DNA of 64,000 nt from Paludibacteraceae bacterium (GTDB lineage: Bacteria > Bacteroidota > Bacteroidia > Bacteroidales > Paludibacteraceae). Positions 44,067 to 54,415 of this stretch are shown in pieces (the stretch's first letter is position 1; each line of letters opens with the position of its first letter). The translations under genes were made by a program, and so were the position numbers. The notes beneath the pieces were generated by a model, which saw only the letters and a list, made by a program, of their open reading frames with translations, did not search any database and was not told where the DNA came from. Location: the NCBI GenBank assembly GCA_016283095.1, contig JAEEMG010000010.1, forward strand, positions 17,998-81,997, written 5' to 3'.

Positions 44067-44294
44067 ATGTGTGTGTTTTGCAAAGCAAACGAAGTCATTA
44101 GCTCTACAACAACTCATGTTGTGGATTATAAGGGCTGTTTGATTATCGTGAAAAATGTCCCTTGTGAAGAGTGTGTACAGTGTGGTGAGATTTTTATCTC
44201 TGATGATGTAGCTATAAGATTGGAAAAAATCGTGGATTCCGCTAAAAAGACAATGCAAGAAATATCAGTGTTGGATTATAATAAGGTAGCATGA
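44067..44294 (+). CDS. YgiT-type zinc-finger protein (MqsA N-terminal-like)
   Basis: A 75-aa protein starting at ATG 44067 after AAGGAGGTGAAT. CVFC and CEECVQCGE form the two zinc knuckles of YgiT/MqsA antitoxin N-terminal domains; the C-terminal IRLEKIVDSAKKTMQEISVL is helical. The usual HTH domain of MqsA is absent and no MqsR or DUF4258 toxin is adjacent. The frame is continuous upstream with Rhs junction E (103 codons from GTG 43983). Confidence 0.7.
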   Translation: MCVFCKANEVISSTTTHVVDYKGCLIIVKNVPCEECVQCGEIFISDDVAIRLEKIVDSAKKTMQEISVLDYNKVA

Positions 44295-44318
44295 TTTCTT
44301 TTATTTTATGGTGATATT

Positions 44319-44357
44319 AAAATCAGCGTTGATGGATTCCCGTCAACGCTGATTTTT
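44319..44357. terminator. Bidirectional terminator
   Basis: AAAATCAGCGTTGA / TCAACGCTGATTTT, a 14-bp stem flanked by A and T runs. It ends the toxin locus and the convergent pyrG. Confidence 0.9.
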
Positions 44358-44391
44358 TAGATATTAGTGTGAGATAAATTGTATATGATAT

Positions 44392-46014
<1,623 letters not shown>

Positions 46015-46203
46015 CTATGATATTAATAACATTGCAAAATTACAAAATATGGAAAATGTGATATCTAGAATTAGAAATATGCTTTGTGAATTTTGATGAT
46101 TGTTGAAAAGTGTAAGTGAAAAACGGTGTTGAGGTTTCTGTTTTAAATGTATTTTGAATTTATGCTTACATTTTGTTATGACCTTGCGTTTTTTGACTTT
46201 AAA

Positions 46204-46233
46204 AATAAAAATCCCCGTTTTTTAGACGGGGAT
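46204..46233 (-). terminator. Terminator of the surface-protein operon
   Basis: ATCCCCGT-CTAAAAA-ACGGGGAT on the minus strand, followed by TTTTATTTTT. Confidence 0.85.
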
Positions 46234-46257
46234 ATCAAGATTCAAAATATGAGAATT

Positions 46258-48327
46258 TTAATTGCCTGAACCTGGATTGTTTGCTTTGTCTTCCAGAGCT
46301 TTCAATCTAGTCTTGATGTCGTCAAGGCCAGCGTTAGACAATGCTGTCGCGACCTTACTGTCGATGAGAGTGTCGATGTCGTCAAGGCCAGCGTTAGACA
46401 ATGCTGTCGCGACCTTACTGTCGATGAGAGTGTTGATGTCGTCAAGACCAGCCTCAGACAATGCCGTCGCAATTTTATTTTCTATAAGAGTATTGACATC
46501 GTCAAGTCCAGCCTCGGATAAAGCAGTTGTAATCTTACTGTTGATTAGAGTGTTGAGATTTTCATCTTTTAGAATGTTCTCCAATTGCTCAAACTTTGCT
46601 TTGTACGCTTCTGCTTTAGTCAAGTATTCTTTTGCAATAGCTCTCAGTTCAGCAGTGTCTTGTTTGATTCTGTCCTCCATTTTTAGACTGTCTGCTTTAT
46701 GCTTTGCTTTTGCCTCGTCAAGTACTTTTTTCAAAGAATCGTTTTTTGTGTTGATTGTTTGTGCCCAATTGACAAGCTGAGTCATCATGCTGTTGAGGTT
46801 GGAAAGACTTGTTGAGTTTGATGACAATGTTGATGCATGGTTTTTTAATGTTGTTTCTATTCCATCTATCTCATTTTCAATAGTGGAAACTTCTCCGTCA
46901 ACATATCCTGTTATGTTTATGTTGAGCGTGTCCATCTTTCCTTTGATTGATTTTGAAAGGCTGTCGATCTTATTCTTCATGTTTTTTGACGATGCGGCCG
47001 CATTGGCAGACACAGTATTTGTAAGATCGTTGATTGCAGTTGTATGGCTCTTGCTGATACTGTCAATTTGAGAGTTAAAAGCGGATGTTTGGCTGTCAAA
47101 CTTTACTTCCAACACTGAGTCTTTGTCTGTCAAGCCTTTTATTTTGCTTTCGTTCGCTGAAATCCTGTTGTTCAAGACAAGATCGTCTGCTTGTGCCTTT
47201 CTTTCCGAAACAAGTATTTTGTCGTCTACTTTGCCCAACTCAGTTTGGATAGTTTCAATCTTTTTGTTGATCTCTTTCTTGTTGTCTGCAACAGTAGTTG
47301 AAAGAGTGCTGACTGTATTTGTCAATTCGCTTGCTCTTAAGTCTGTGCTGCTGATTGACTGTGAAAGAGAACCTACTGATCTGTCAAGTGCTCGTAGATC
47401 ATCATTTGTCGCATAAATGGACATTCCTGATTTAGACATGAAATAATCCAATGTGTCTTTCTTCGCATATAGCTTGTTGACCTCTTTCAGGTTTTTGTAG
47501 TTTGATTCAGCTAATGCTTTGTTTGCATCGACAGTCTGGCTCAACTCAGCTATTGTCTCAGAAGTAGTTTTTGTGAAAGAGTTGAAGCTGGCTTTTGATG
47601 TATAAGACGACAATGTGTCTTTGCTTGTCAAAGATGATATTTCAGATTTTGTAGCGTATTTGGCTGCGTCGGACTGCAATTCAGAAATCCAGTAGTTGTT
47701 GGCATTGACCACAGATTTCAAACTGTCGATTCTATAGTTGCTGGAACGAAGTCCTCTGTTGTGCAAATCCAAAACGTCATCCTTTGTCGCGTAATCAGTA
47801 AGGATTTTTCTTGTGCTGTCGGCTGAGTATGCTGCAACGTCTTCTATTTTTGCATATTCAGATATGTCTGGTTTGCCTGTCAAATCGTCCCAACGTCCAG
47901 AGAAACTGTCTGCAGACCTAAGCGAGTAAAGCGCGTATGGCACGCTGCTCATTGTTGTTGTCGCAACAGCGGCATCGGTAAGGTCTGAGTTTGTGGATGT
48001 TGATGTTCTGATGACATATTTGTTTGCCGACCAATCTATGCCACTGAATGATCCTGTCGCAGCGCTTCCTTCTCCAATTTTGATGGCGAACGAACCGTAA
48101 GTGTTGGTTTGCGCGTTGTGCATTTCTGAATACACAGGTTCATAAGAACCAAGATTGTCTTTCAAAATCTCGACCTTGACAAAAACAGTCTGATTAGCTA
48201 TCGGAGAGCCGGATTTGGAACGTACGACACTTTGATAGTTGAAACTCTGTGGAGTGGCTGCGTTGGCATTGATTGCCATTAGAGGCAGCGTCGCTAATAA
48301 TATTTTATTAAGTATATTTTTGCTCAT
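46258..48327 (-). CDS. Secreted coiled-coil surface protein with C-terminal 20-aa repeats
   Basis: A 689-aa protein with a signal peptide (MSKNILNKILLATLPLMAIN, then ANA). The N-terminal beta-sandwich domain of a type common in Bacteroidota surface fibres is present (TPQSFNYQSVVRSKSGSPIA; VPYALYSLRSADSF; RWDDLTGKP). About 450 residues of heptad-rich stalk follow. The C-terminus carries four 20-residue repeats (DINTLIDSKVATALSNAGLD) and a final short helix. It is probably an elongated trimeric fibre. It starts 12 bases after its upstream partner and ends before a terminator. Confidence 0.8.
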   Translation of the reverse strand: MSKNILNKILLATLPLMAINANAATPQSFNYQSVVRSKSGSPIANQTVFVKVEILKDNLGSYEPVYSEMHNAQTNTYGSFAIKIGEGSAATGSFSGIDWSANKYVIRTSTSTNSDLTDAAVATTTMSSVPYALYSLRSADSFSGRWDDLTGKPDISEYAKIEDVAAYSADSTRKILTDYATKDDVLDLHNRGLRSSNYRIDSLKSVVNANNYWISELQSDAAKYATKSEISSLTSKDTLSSYTSKASFNSFTKTTSETIAELSQTVDANKALAESNYKNLKEVNKLYAKKDTLDYFMSKSGMSIYATNDDLRALDRSVGSLSQSISSTDLRASELTNTVSTLSTTVADNKKEINKKIETIQTELGKVDDKILVSERKAQADDLVLNNRISANESKIKGLTDKDSVLEVKFDSQTSAFNSQIDSISKSHTTAINDLTNTVSANAAASSKNMKNKIDSLSKSIKGKMDTLNINITGYVDGEVSTIENEIDGIETTLKNHASTLSSNSTSLSNLNSMMTQLVNWAQTINTKNDSLKKVLDEAKAKHKADSLKMEDRIKQDTAELRAIAKEYLTKAEAYKAKFEQLENILKDENLNTLINSKITTALSEAGLDDVNTLIENKIATALSEAGLDDINTLIDSKVATALSNAGLDDIDTLIDSKVATALSNAGLDDIKTRLKALEDKANNPGSGN
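46315..46554 (-). repeat. Four tandem 60-base coding repeats
   Basis: Units at 46315, 46375, 46435 and 46495. The first two differ at one base and the others are progressively diverged. Each codes 20 residues of the form DxxTLIxxKxxTALSxAGLD. Confidence 0.9.
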
Positions 48328-48339
48328 GACAATGATATT

Positions 48340-49557
48340 TTACTTGACAATGACTTTTGTTGTGTATCTCTTATGTTTTCCTTGAGTAAATGCTACCACG
48401 TATGCACCTACATGACTTAGGTTCATAGTTATTGTTCTTTGAACATCTGTGATAGGAGCGAGTGCCAGACTACCCTTGTAGTCGAACACGATAACCTCTC
48501 CCTTCTTTAGCTCATCAGCTGTGAATCCGTCCAAAATAAGATCGAAATCCTCTCCATGTCTTACAATCACACTTTCTGTGGAGAATCCTTTCTTGTCGGA
48601 TGCCGCGAAATAAAGTGATTGTGGACAGACTGTCTTCAAACCTTCATCTGTGCCGACGATGACGCTGTATGCTCCGTTCAGACCTTTCTCATCCTGATAT
48701 ATCTTGTTGGTTTCGCCTGGCAGGTTGACACCGTCTTTCTGCCACTGGTATGTGTAGACTGGTTCTCCGATATCATCCACTGTGATCACGTTGCCAACCT
48801 TTGGAGAGATGAATTCCTTGCTGTAGCCCACGTTCACGCTGATCTCTTTCATCTCTTTCCTGTATCCGTCGAAATAGCTTACAGTCATCTTTGCAGACAC
48901 AGCATGACCTCCCTTGCCATAGTTGGATGGCAAAACGAATGACGCTATTGCAATTCCGTCTTCATGCTTGAATTTCTTTTCTGTGATGATAGGGAATGAG
49001 TCGATGTTGCTTCTTAAAGAGAATGACTCGATGTCGTTCGGCGCCCAATTGGAAGACAATTTGATGTTGATCGTGTCTCCCGGACAATAATTCTCTGCAA
49101 GCTGCAGGTCGTATGTCCTCTCGTCGATTATAGCGTTAAGAATAAGATCTGTCGACGGCATTCTTTCTGGCAGAACCTTATCCCAACTTACGAAAGCGGA
49201 GTCGTGTCCGATGTATGGGTCGTTGATCGGGATTATCAGATCGCCTGTGTAGAATGTGTCTGCGGCATACTCTTTGTCCGCTATGTAATAATGGATAATA
49301 TGTCGGGTAGTGGACAACCCGATTTCGTAGCCGTTCGACACGACAAATTTGGCATTTGCGTTATTGTCCCTCGCATTTGCGTTGTTGTCGGAATATCCAA
49401 CGATAGCCTCGCCCACTGTGTAAGTGACCTCAAGAGTGTTGCTCCCACCTTTCGCTGAACCGGCAGAAAAAGTGGGCGTTTGACCAGAGGTGTTGATGAC
49501 GAAACAACTCGGCAAGAGTAAGGTTATCAGTATTTTACTTAAATCCTTTTTCATCAT
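48340..49557 (-). CDS. Secreted protein with T9SS-like C-terminal domain
   Basis: A protein of about 405 aa. Start 49557 (or 49554) gives a signal peptide (MMKKDLSKILITLLLPSCFV, ending NTSGQ); a longer upstream frame is rejected. There is an Ig-like segment (YTYQWQKDGVNLPGETN) and a C-terminal sorting-like domain (HVGAYVVAFTQGKHKRYTTK, ending VIVK). It is probably exported by the type IX system and anchored or assembled with the coiled-coil protein encoded 12 bases downstream. Confidence 0.75.
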   Translation of the reverse strand: MMKKDLSKILITLLLPSCFVINTSGQTPTFSAGSAKGGSNTLEVTYTVGEAIVGYSDNNANARDNNANAKFVVSNGYEIGLSTTRHIIHYYIADKEYAADTFYTGDLIIPINDPYIGHDSAFVSWDKVLPERMPSTDLILNAIIDERTYDLQLAENYCPGDTINIKLSSNWAPNDIESFSLRSNIDSFPIITEKKFKHEDGIAIASFVLPSNYGKGGHAVSAKMTVSYFDGYRKEMKEISVNVGYSKEFISPKVGNVITVDDIGEPVYTYQWQKDGVNLPGETNKIYQDEKGLNGAYSVIVGTDEGLKTVCPQSLYFAASDKKGFSTESVIVRHGEDFDLILDGFTADELKKGEVIVFDYKGSLALAPITDVQRTITMNLSHVGAYVVAFTQGKHKRYTTKVIVK

Positions 49558-49879
49558 TAATATATTTGAGAGTGCAAAATAGGAAAAAATGCAAAAAACA
49601 TACAAACTATTTTATTTTTATTCTCTGATTTGTTGATAAAGAATAAAAAGTGTTGAAAACTACAATCTTCTCATCTGTCAGTCTCTGGTGTGGAACTCAT
49701 GATGGGCTCGATTTGTGAACGTGTTGTTTTTAGCTGTTATCCTTTTTGCAAACAAGTTGTATTTTGAAACAGTATAAAATAAAGAGAATGAATCGTGATA
49801 ATGGATTCATCCTCCTTTTTCATCATGCTAAGAGACGCATAATAAAAGAGAGACGCAATGCTCTGCGTCTCTACATGAA
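49558..49879. other. Intergenic region, asnA to surface operon
   Basis: 322 bases with no gene. They contain the asnA terminator (49843-49872) and a second partial copy of its stem sequence, AGAGACGCA, at 49831-49839. Confidence 0.6.
49843..49872 (-). terminator. asnA terminator
   Basis: AGAGACGCA / TGCGTCTCT 9-bp stem followed, on the minus strand, by CTTTTATT. Confidence 0.75.
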
Positions 49880-50914
49880 TTATATGATAGGAATATTATA
49901 TTCTTTGCATTGAGCGTACATTTCCTCTGGCCAGATGCTGCACTGGATCTCTCCGATGTGGGCCTTGTGAAGGAAGAACATACACAAACGGCTCTGTCCG
50001 ATACCTCCGCCGATAGATAGAGGAAGAGAGCCTTCAAGCAATCTCTTGTGGAAATACAACTCCTTGCGGCTTTCCTTGTCTTCCAATTTCAACTGGCGCT
50101 CCAATGCCTCTTTGTCGACGCGGATACCCATAGAAGAAAGTTCAAGACTCTGGCCAAGAATAGGATTCCAAACCAAGATATCTCCGTTCAAGCCAGGAAG
50201 ACCATTCTCACCGATAGTAGACCAGTCGTCGTAGTCTGGAGAACGACCGTCGTGCTTCTTTCCGTCGCTCAACTTGCAACCGATACCCATCAAGAAGACC
50301 GCGCCATATTTCTTAGTGATCTCATTCTCACGCTCTTTAGGCGACAAGTTAGGATACATCTTAAGCAACTCCTCTGCGTGGATGAAGAAAATCTCTTCAG
50401 GAAGCTGAGGCTTGATCTGAGGGTAACGCTCGTAAACGACATATTCAGTCTTTTTCATCACTGAATATATTCTCTTTACGATATTCTTCAAGAAATCGAT
50501 AGTACGCTCCTCCTTAGAGATGTGGCGCTCCCAGTCCCACTGGTCAACATATAGAGAGTGAAGGTTATCCATCTCCTCATCAGGACGGATAGCATTCATA
50601 TCAGTGTAAAGACCGTAGCCCTGCTCGATACCGTAGTCGGCAAGCATCATACGTTTCCACTTGGCAAGAGAGTGGACCACCTCAGCGCAACGGTCGCCCA
50701 TATCCTTGATAGGGAAGCTTACAGGACGTTCGATACCGTTCAAGTCATCGTTGATACCAGTGCCCTTCATCACGAAAAGAGGCGCAGTGACACGACGCAA
50801 ATGAAGTTCAGCGGATAGGCAGCTTTCGAAGAAGTCCTTCACGCATTTGATACCCAACTCAGTCTGTTTGATGTCGAGGATGGGTGTATAGTTAATCGGC
50901 TTAATAACTTTCAT
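49880..50914 (-). CDS. asnA: Aspartate-ammonia ligase
   Basis: A 344-aa class II-aminoacyl-tRNA-synthetase-like enzyme that makes asparagine from aspartate, ammonia and ATP. Motifs include PLFVMKGTGINDDLNGIERP, LHSLYVDQWDWE and the C-terminal SIGGGIGQSRLCMFFLHKAH. The length matches AsnA. The minus-strand -7 element TAAATTTG is at 50965-50972. No asnC lies beside it. Confidence 0.96.
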   Translation of the reverse strand: MKVIKPINYTPILDIKQTELGIKCVKDFFESCLSAELHLRRVTAPLFVMKGTGINDDLNGIERPVSFPIKDMGDRCAEVVHSLAKWKRMMLADYGIEQGYGLYTDMNAIRPDEEMDNLHSLYVDQWDWERHISKEERTIDFLKNIVKRIYSVMKKTEYVVYERYPQIKPQLPEEIFFIHAEELLKMYPNLSPKERENEITKKYGAVFLMGIGCKLSDGKKHDGRSPDYDDWSTIGENGLPGLNGDILVWNPILGQSLELSSMGIRVDKEALERQLKLEDKESRKELYFHKRLLEGSLPLSIGGGIGQSRLCMFFLHKAHIGEIQCSIWPEEMYAQCKEYNIPII

Positions 50915-51121
50915 TTTGGTTTAATTTTCTCTTTATTGAGTTTTCTCACGAAAGAAAACATACGCAAATTTATATCTTTTTTTTAAATATCGGTAAAATT
51001 ACCTTACAAATTGTCTGTGAAAAATCAATTTTTGCCGTAATTGTGATTGATAAATATGGATATGATGTGTTAATGTGATAGTGAAAGAGGATAGAAATAA
51101 ACCGATTTTATAAAAAACAGG

Positions 51122-51152
51122 TTGCGTTAGTAGGTTAAATTTTATATTTTTG
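51122..51152 (+). promoter_or_regulatory. tRNA-Arg promoter
   Basis: -33 TTG at 51122-51124, a 20-base spacer and -7 TATTTTTG at 51145-51152. Confidence 0.75.
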
Positions 51153-51180
51153 CACCGCTTTATCAAAAAAGGTATGGCAT

Positions 51181-51254
51181 GGCCCCGTAGTTTAGCTGTA
51201 TAAAATATCAGATTCCGGTTCTGAAGACCGCGGGTTAGAATCCCGCCGGGGTCA
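51181..51254 (+). tRNA. tRNA-Arg (anticodon CCG)
   Basis: A 74-base cloverleaf without encoded CCA. The acceptor stem is GGCCCCG/CGGGGTC with discriminator A. The anticodon arm is TCAGA-TTCCGGT-TCTGA, giving anticodon CCG (Arg, codon CGG). The T arm is GCGGG-TTAGAAT-CCCGC. The D stem GTTT/AAAT has a G-T wobble. The T loop has A at position 56 instead of the near-universal C, and the D loop has G18-T19 instead of G18-G19. The standard G19-C56 tertiary pair is therefore replaced by a possible U19-A56 pair. Confidence 0.93.
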
Positions 51255-51516
51255 CAATTTCAATTAAAAGTTAAGAATTAAGGATTAGGATTGTAGTTGT
51301 ATTTTTGTGTCTTATGAACAGCTTCTTATAAAAGAGAGGTGACATAATTTCGAAGTCATTAATCATATTTCATTTACATCATTTTCAATTTGGTCTAGGA
51401 TTTGCTGTGTTAATAACTTGGTAGATTTGCCAATATTTTTGCTCAATAAAAAATATGGTTGAAAATTTGTCAAGTTTAAAATCTTGTATTACTTTTGCCG
51501 AAAAAAAAAGAAAAAG

Positions 51517-52026
51517 ATGAAAATTAAAATTGAGTTTTTGAACGATACGGAATTTAAAATCGTTACGATGCGTGGCGAGGAGTTTGTTGGACATCTTACG
51601 GTTAGACCTGCAAAAACAGATGAAGAAAAGAATATGGTAATTGAAAAGATCAGTTATGCTTTTGATATATCTGATACGTGTTCACAGGCTTTTGGCTTTA
51701 TTCAGACTCTTGCTGTAGAACCAATTATGCTTGGTTTGATGTTTGATACTATAGTTTCTCCAATTGAAGCTCAAAGAAAACGAATAGGAAGTCGTCTTCG
51801 AGAATTAAGAGAATCAAAGGGGATGACAGCAAGAGAGTTGGCTTTTCTTTGTCGAATTGATCCTGCTAATATCTCTAAGATAGAATCAGGAAAACATGCG
51901 GCAGGATTGGATATTCTTAACAGAATAGCTTATTTCCTTGATGCTGAAGTCCAAATCAATCCTAAACCTGTTGAAGGAAATTGCCAGCAGTCAAAATATT
52001 ATAGAATTTATGAAAATATGCAATGA
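51517..52026 (+). CDS. XRE-family helix-turn-helix regulator with N-terminal extension
   Basis: A 169-aa protein. ATG 51517 is chosen because the -7 element TACTTTTG is at 51490-51497 (TTTG 20 bases upstream), which excludes the upstream frame start. Residues about 1-85 form an unrecognised alpha/beta domain (MKIKIEFLNDTEFKIVTMRG). Residues 88-150 are a Cro/CI-type HTH (RLRELRESKGMTARELAFLC; DPANISKIESGKHAAGLDIL). It is likely an autoregulator of the following unknown genes. Confidence 0.8.
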   Translation: MKIKIEFLNDTEFKIVTMRGEEFVGHLTVRPAKTDEEKNMVIEKISYAFDISDTCSQAFGFIQTLAVEPIMLGLMFDTIVSPIEAQRKRIGSRLRELRESKGMTARELAFLCRIDPANISKIESGKHAAGLDILNRIAYFLDAEVQINPKPVEGNCQQSKYYRIYENMQ

Positions 52027-52054
52027 TAAAAGTTTAACTAATAAATGTTTACTT

Positions 52055-52309
52055 ATGATTAAAATTAACGATCTTCAGAATTGGATTATTGATTACATCA
52101 CTGATACAATTCATAACTTAGAATGTGATAATAAGGAATTCAACGAGTGGGCAAGATCTTTTGAAAGAGATGAGGCAGATTTTGTTGTGGGAATGGATTT
52201 GTGGGAGTTAGAAGAGGATATAGAAGGGAAAACAGAATTTTCAGAAGAGGAAGCTGTAGAGTTAGCTCATCCATTTATTCAAAAGATTGTTGACCATTGG
52301 TACCTATAA
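52055..52309 (+). CDS. Small acidic hypothetical protein (84 aa)
   Basis: MIKINDLQNWIIDYITDTIH starts an acidic protein ending in AHPFIQKIVDHWYL. The longer frame back to 51938 overlaps the HTH gene and is rejected. Start 52055 lies 28 bases after the HTH stop. No family is recognised. It is probably co-transcribed with its neighbours. Confidence 0.55.
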   Translation: MIKINDLQNWIIDYITDTIHNLECDNKEFNEWARSFERDEADFVVGMDLWELEEDIEGKTEFSEEEAVELAHPFIQKIVDHWYL

Positions 52310-52344
52310 TTTTTATGTTAAACAAAAACAAACTGAAATAGGAT

Positions 52345-53241
52345 ATGATATTTGATAATTTGCCAATCATTAAGTTCTTGTATGAACTAGATAATCGAGA
52401 CGTTCCTGCAAGTGCGAAACGTTTTGTAAATCCTACTTATGATTTTTCAAGATTATTATTTTCATATGAAAAGAATGATATCTCTTGGGTTGAAGAAGAA
52501 TCTGATGATACAAGAACTCCATCTGAAGTTCTTGATCAGCTATATTTGATGAAGAACAACTGTAGGAAACCTGTTGTTATATCTAAATCATTTTTCACTG
52601 TGATGGAAAAATCGGAAGATGTTTTCACCCCTTTTCATAATGATATTATTGAAGATTGTGAAGGTGAATGTGGAGTTGTACATGCTCCATATTTAATGCC
52701 TGGAGCTATTCTTTTGTATTCTGTAAAAAATAAAAGATTAGATGTTTGGGTGGTATTAAACCGAAAAGGAGAAGGGCGTACACAATCTTTTCCTTCTGCA
52801 TTTATTTCTGTATTTCCTAAAGATAACAAAAAAGGTGTTGGGCACCAGCTTGTCGTAGATTATATGCCACTTTATCCTGGATACATTGAAATGCCAATCC
52901 CTTTATATACTCATGCATTTACAATTTTGACATATTTGTGTCTTCGTAAATGGGCAGAAGTAGAGATCAAAGAGATTAAAACTCTTGTAAAAAAGGAAGT
53001 TAAGAAGAATAAAAAAACTGTTGTTGTCACGGAGGAAGGTTTGGGTTATTTTACTTTTGATAGTAAATGGTATACTGAAATTTGCAATAACAACGATTTT
53101 AAAGTAAGTGGACATTTCCGTTTACAACCATATTCAGACGGAAGTCGCAAACTTATATTCATTAATGAGTTTGTCAAGCATGGATATCATAGAAAAGCTT
53201 TGATAGATAAGGTAAAGGACGGTGAGTTGTCTATTGAGTAG
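52345..53241 (+). CDS. Hypothetical 298-aa protein
   Basis: A mixed alpha/beta cytosolic protein (MIFDNLPIIKFLYELDNRDV at the start) with no motif I recognise. A Lys-rich insert lies at about residues 210-235 (VKKEVKKNKKTVV). The C-terminal FINEFVKHGYHRKALIDKVK is well formed. It follows the 84-aa gene by 35 bases and precedes another unknown gene. Function unknown. Confidence 0.65.
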   Translation: MIFDNLPIIKFLYELDNRDVPASAKRFVNPTYDFSRLLFSYEKNDISWVEEESDDTRTPSEVLDQLYLMKNNCRKPVVISKSFFTVMEKSEDVFTPFHNDIIEDCEGECGVVHAPYLMPGAILLYSVKNKRLDVWVVLNRKGEGRTQSFPSAFISVFPKDNKKGVGHQLVVDYMPLYPGYIEMPIPLYTHAFTILTYLCLRKWAEVEIKEIKTLVKKEVKKNKKTVVVTEEGLGYFTFDSKWYTEICNNNDFKVSGHFRLQPYSDGSRKLIFINEFVKHGYHRKALIDKVKDGELSIE

Positions 53242-53314
53242 ACTGATGGAGTCTTATATTACATTCTGATATTTTAAGAGATTTATTGAGACGGGTATAA
53301 AAAAAGTAAAAGTT

Positions 53315-54334
53315 ATGGAACCAGTAGAAGACAGAACTACTATCGTGGCTTTGGCTAAGGATTTAGAAAACAAAAATGCATTTGTTTTTAATTCTAGCTT
53401 AGGTCTACCATCACCAACTAATAAATATAAAGAACTTTTGGAATTTTTTGAGGTCTCCATAAGTGATATCAATGAATTGGTTTCAATTAATGGTGAATAT
53501 ATTTGTGGTCAATTTTCTTATTTAGTATATGAAGAACTTCCGTACTCAAATTATAATCGAAAGGATCAAAAACTGATTAATATAGAAAAAAAGAAATACA
53601 TAGACCAATACAATGACAGTGAATACCCTTTGTATAATTTATGTCTTAATGATAATGCAAAGGTGAGTTTAGAGAAACGTCATAATGTAAATATTAATCA
53701 AATATACAAAGATTTACATTATAGGAAATTAAAAGCTTTTTATGATCAATTGGATAAGTTGATAGATTATAGCATTGTTAAGTCTTATTATTTAGATAAG
53801 ACAAAATTATTGATATATGAGAAACTTGCTACCAGAGAGATCAGTAAACGATTTTTTGATGGAGATATGGATGCTGGTATCGAACTTCTTTTGAGAAAAA
53901 GACCTGACGAAACATTTACTAAAATATCTTGTTGCAAAGAAATAAAAGAGTTGGAATCTAATTTTGAGGTTTTTATTAAAGCTTTCAAAATGGCCAAAAA
54001 GTTAGAGAACAATGAGAATGAAGATTTTGATACTGGTCTTCTTGCAATACGGATAGTTGATGAATATAAATGGAGACGAGAAGAGATTATGAAAAATCTA
54101 ATTGAAGGTTGCAGAGACAAAATAATAAGTTTCTTTGAGGGGAAAGATAACAACATCTTGATTATTAAGCTTAATACGTGTTATCGAAATTTTAGACTTT
54201 ATTCAGAGACAGATCTTTTAGAATTATACATAGAAACTGATAAAAAAGAGAATCTATTGCGAAAGAAGTGTTATTTGTATGCTCTTTATGAAAAATTAAA
54301 GACTCAAAGCAATCCTTTTTATTTTGCACCATAA
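53315..54334 (+). CDS. Hypothetical 339-aa protein
   Basis: A helical, charged cytosolic protein (MEPVEDRTTIVALAKDLENK at the start; ends KTQSNPFYFAP). No recognised family, membrane segment or catalytic motif. It lies 73 bases after the 298-aa gene on the same strand. AT-rich codons differ from those of core genes such as asnA, suggesting acquisition. Confidence 0.65.
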   Translation: MEPVEDRTTIVALAKDLENKNAFVFNSSLGLPSPTNKYKELLEFFEVSISDINELVSINGEYICGQFSYLVYEELPYSNYNRKDQKLINIEKKKYIDQYNDSEYPLYNLCLNDNAKVSLEKRHNVNINQIYKDLHYRKLKAFYDQLDKLIDYSIVKSYYLDKTKLLIYEKLATREISKRFFDGDMDAGIELLLRKRPDETFTKISCCKEIKELESNFEVFIKAFKMAKKLENNENEDFDTGLLAIRIVDEYKWRREEIMKNLIEGCRDKIISFFEGKDNNILIIKLNTCYRNFRLYSETDLLELYIETDKKENLLRKKCYLYALYEKLKTQSNPFYFAP

Positions 54335-54415
54335 TCCAAATATTCTTAGCCCTTTACATTTTTATCCTTACCTTTGTCGTCTAAATTTATATTGTAGAGA
54401 TAAAATATTAGGAAC

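Noticed and set aside
51255..51516. Search for a partial tRNA-Arg copy or integrase marking an island next to the tRNA
   Set aside because: I found no repeat of the tRNA 3' end in the following region and no recombinase gene; the 262 bases before the XRE gene hold only its promoter.
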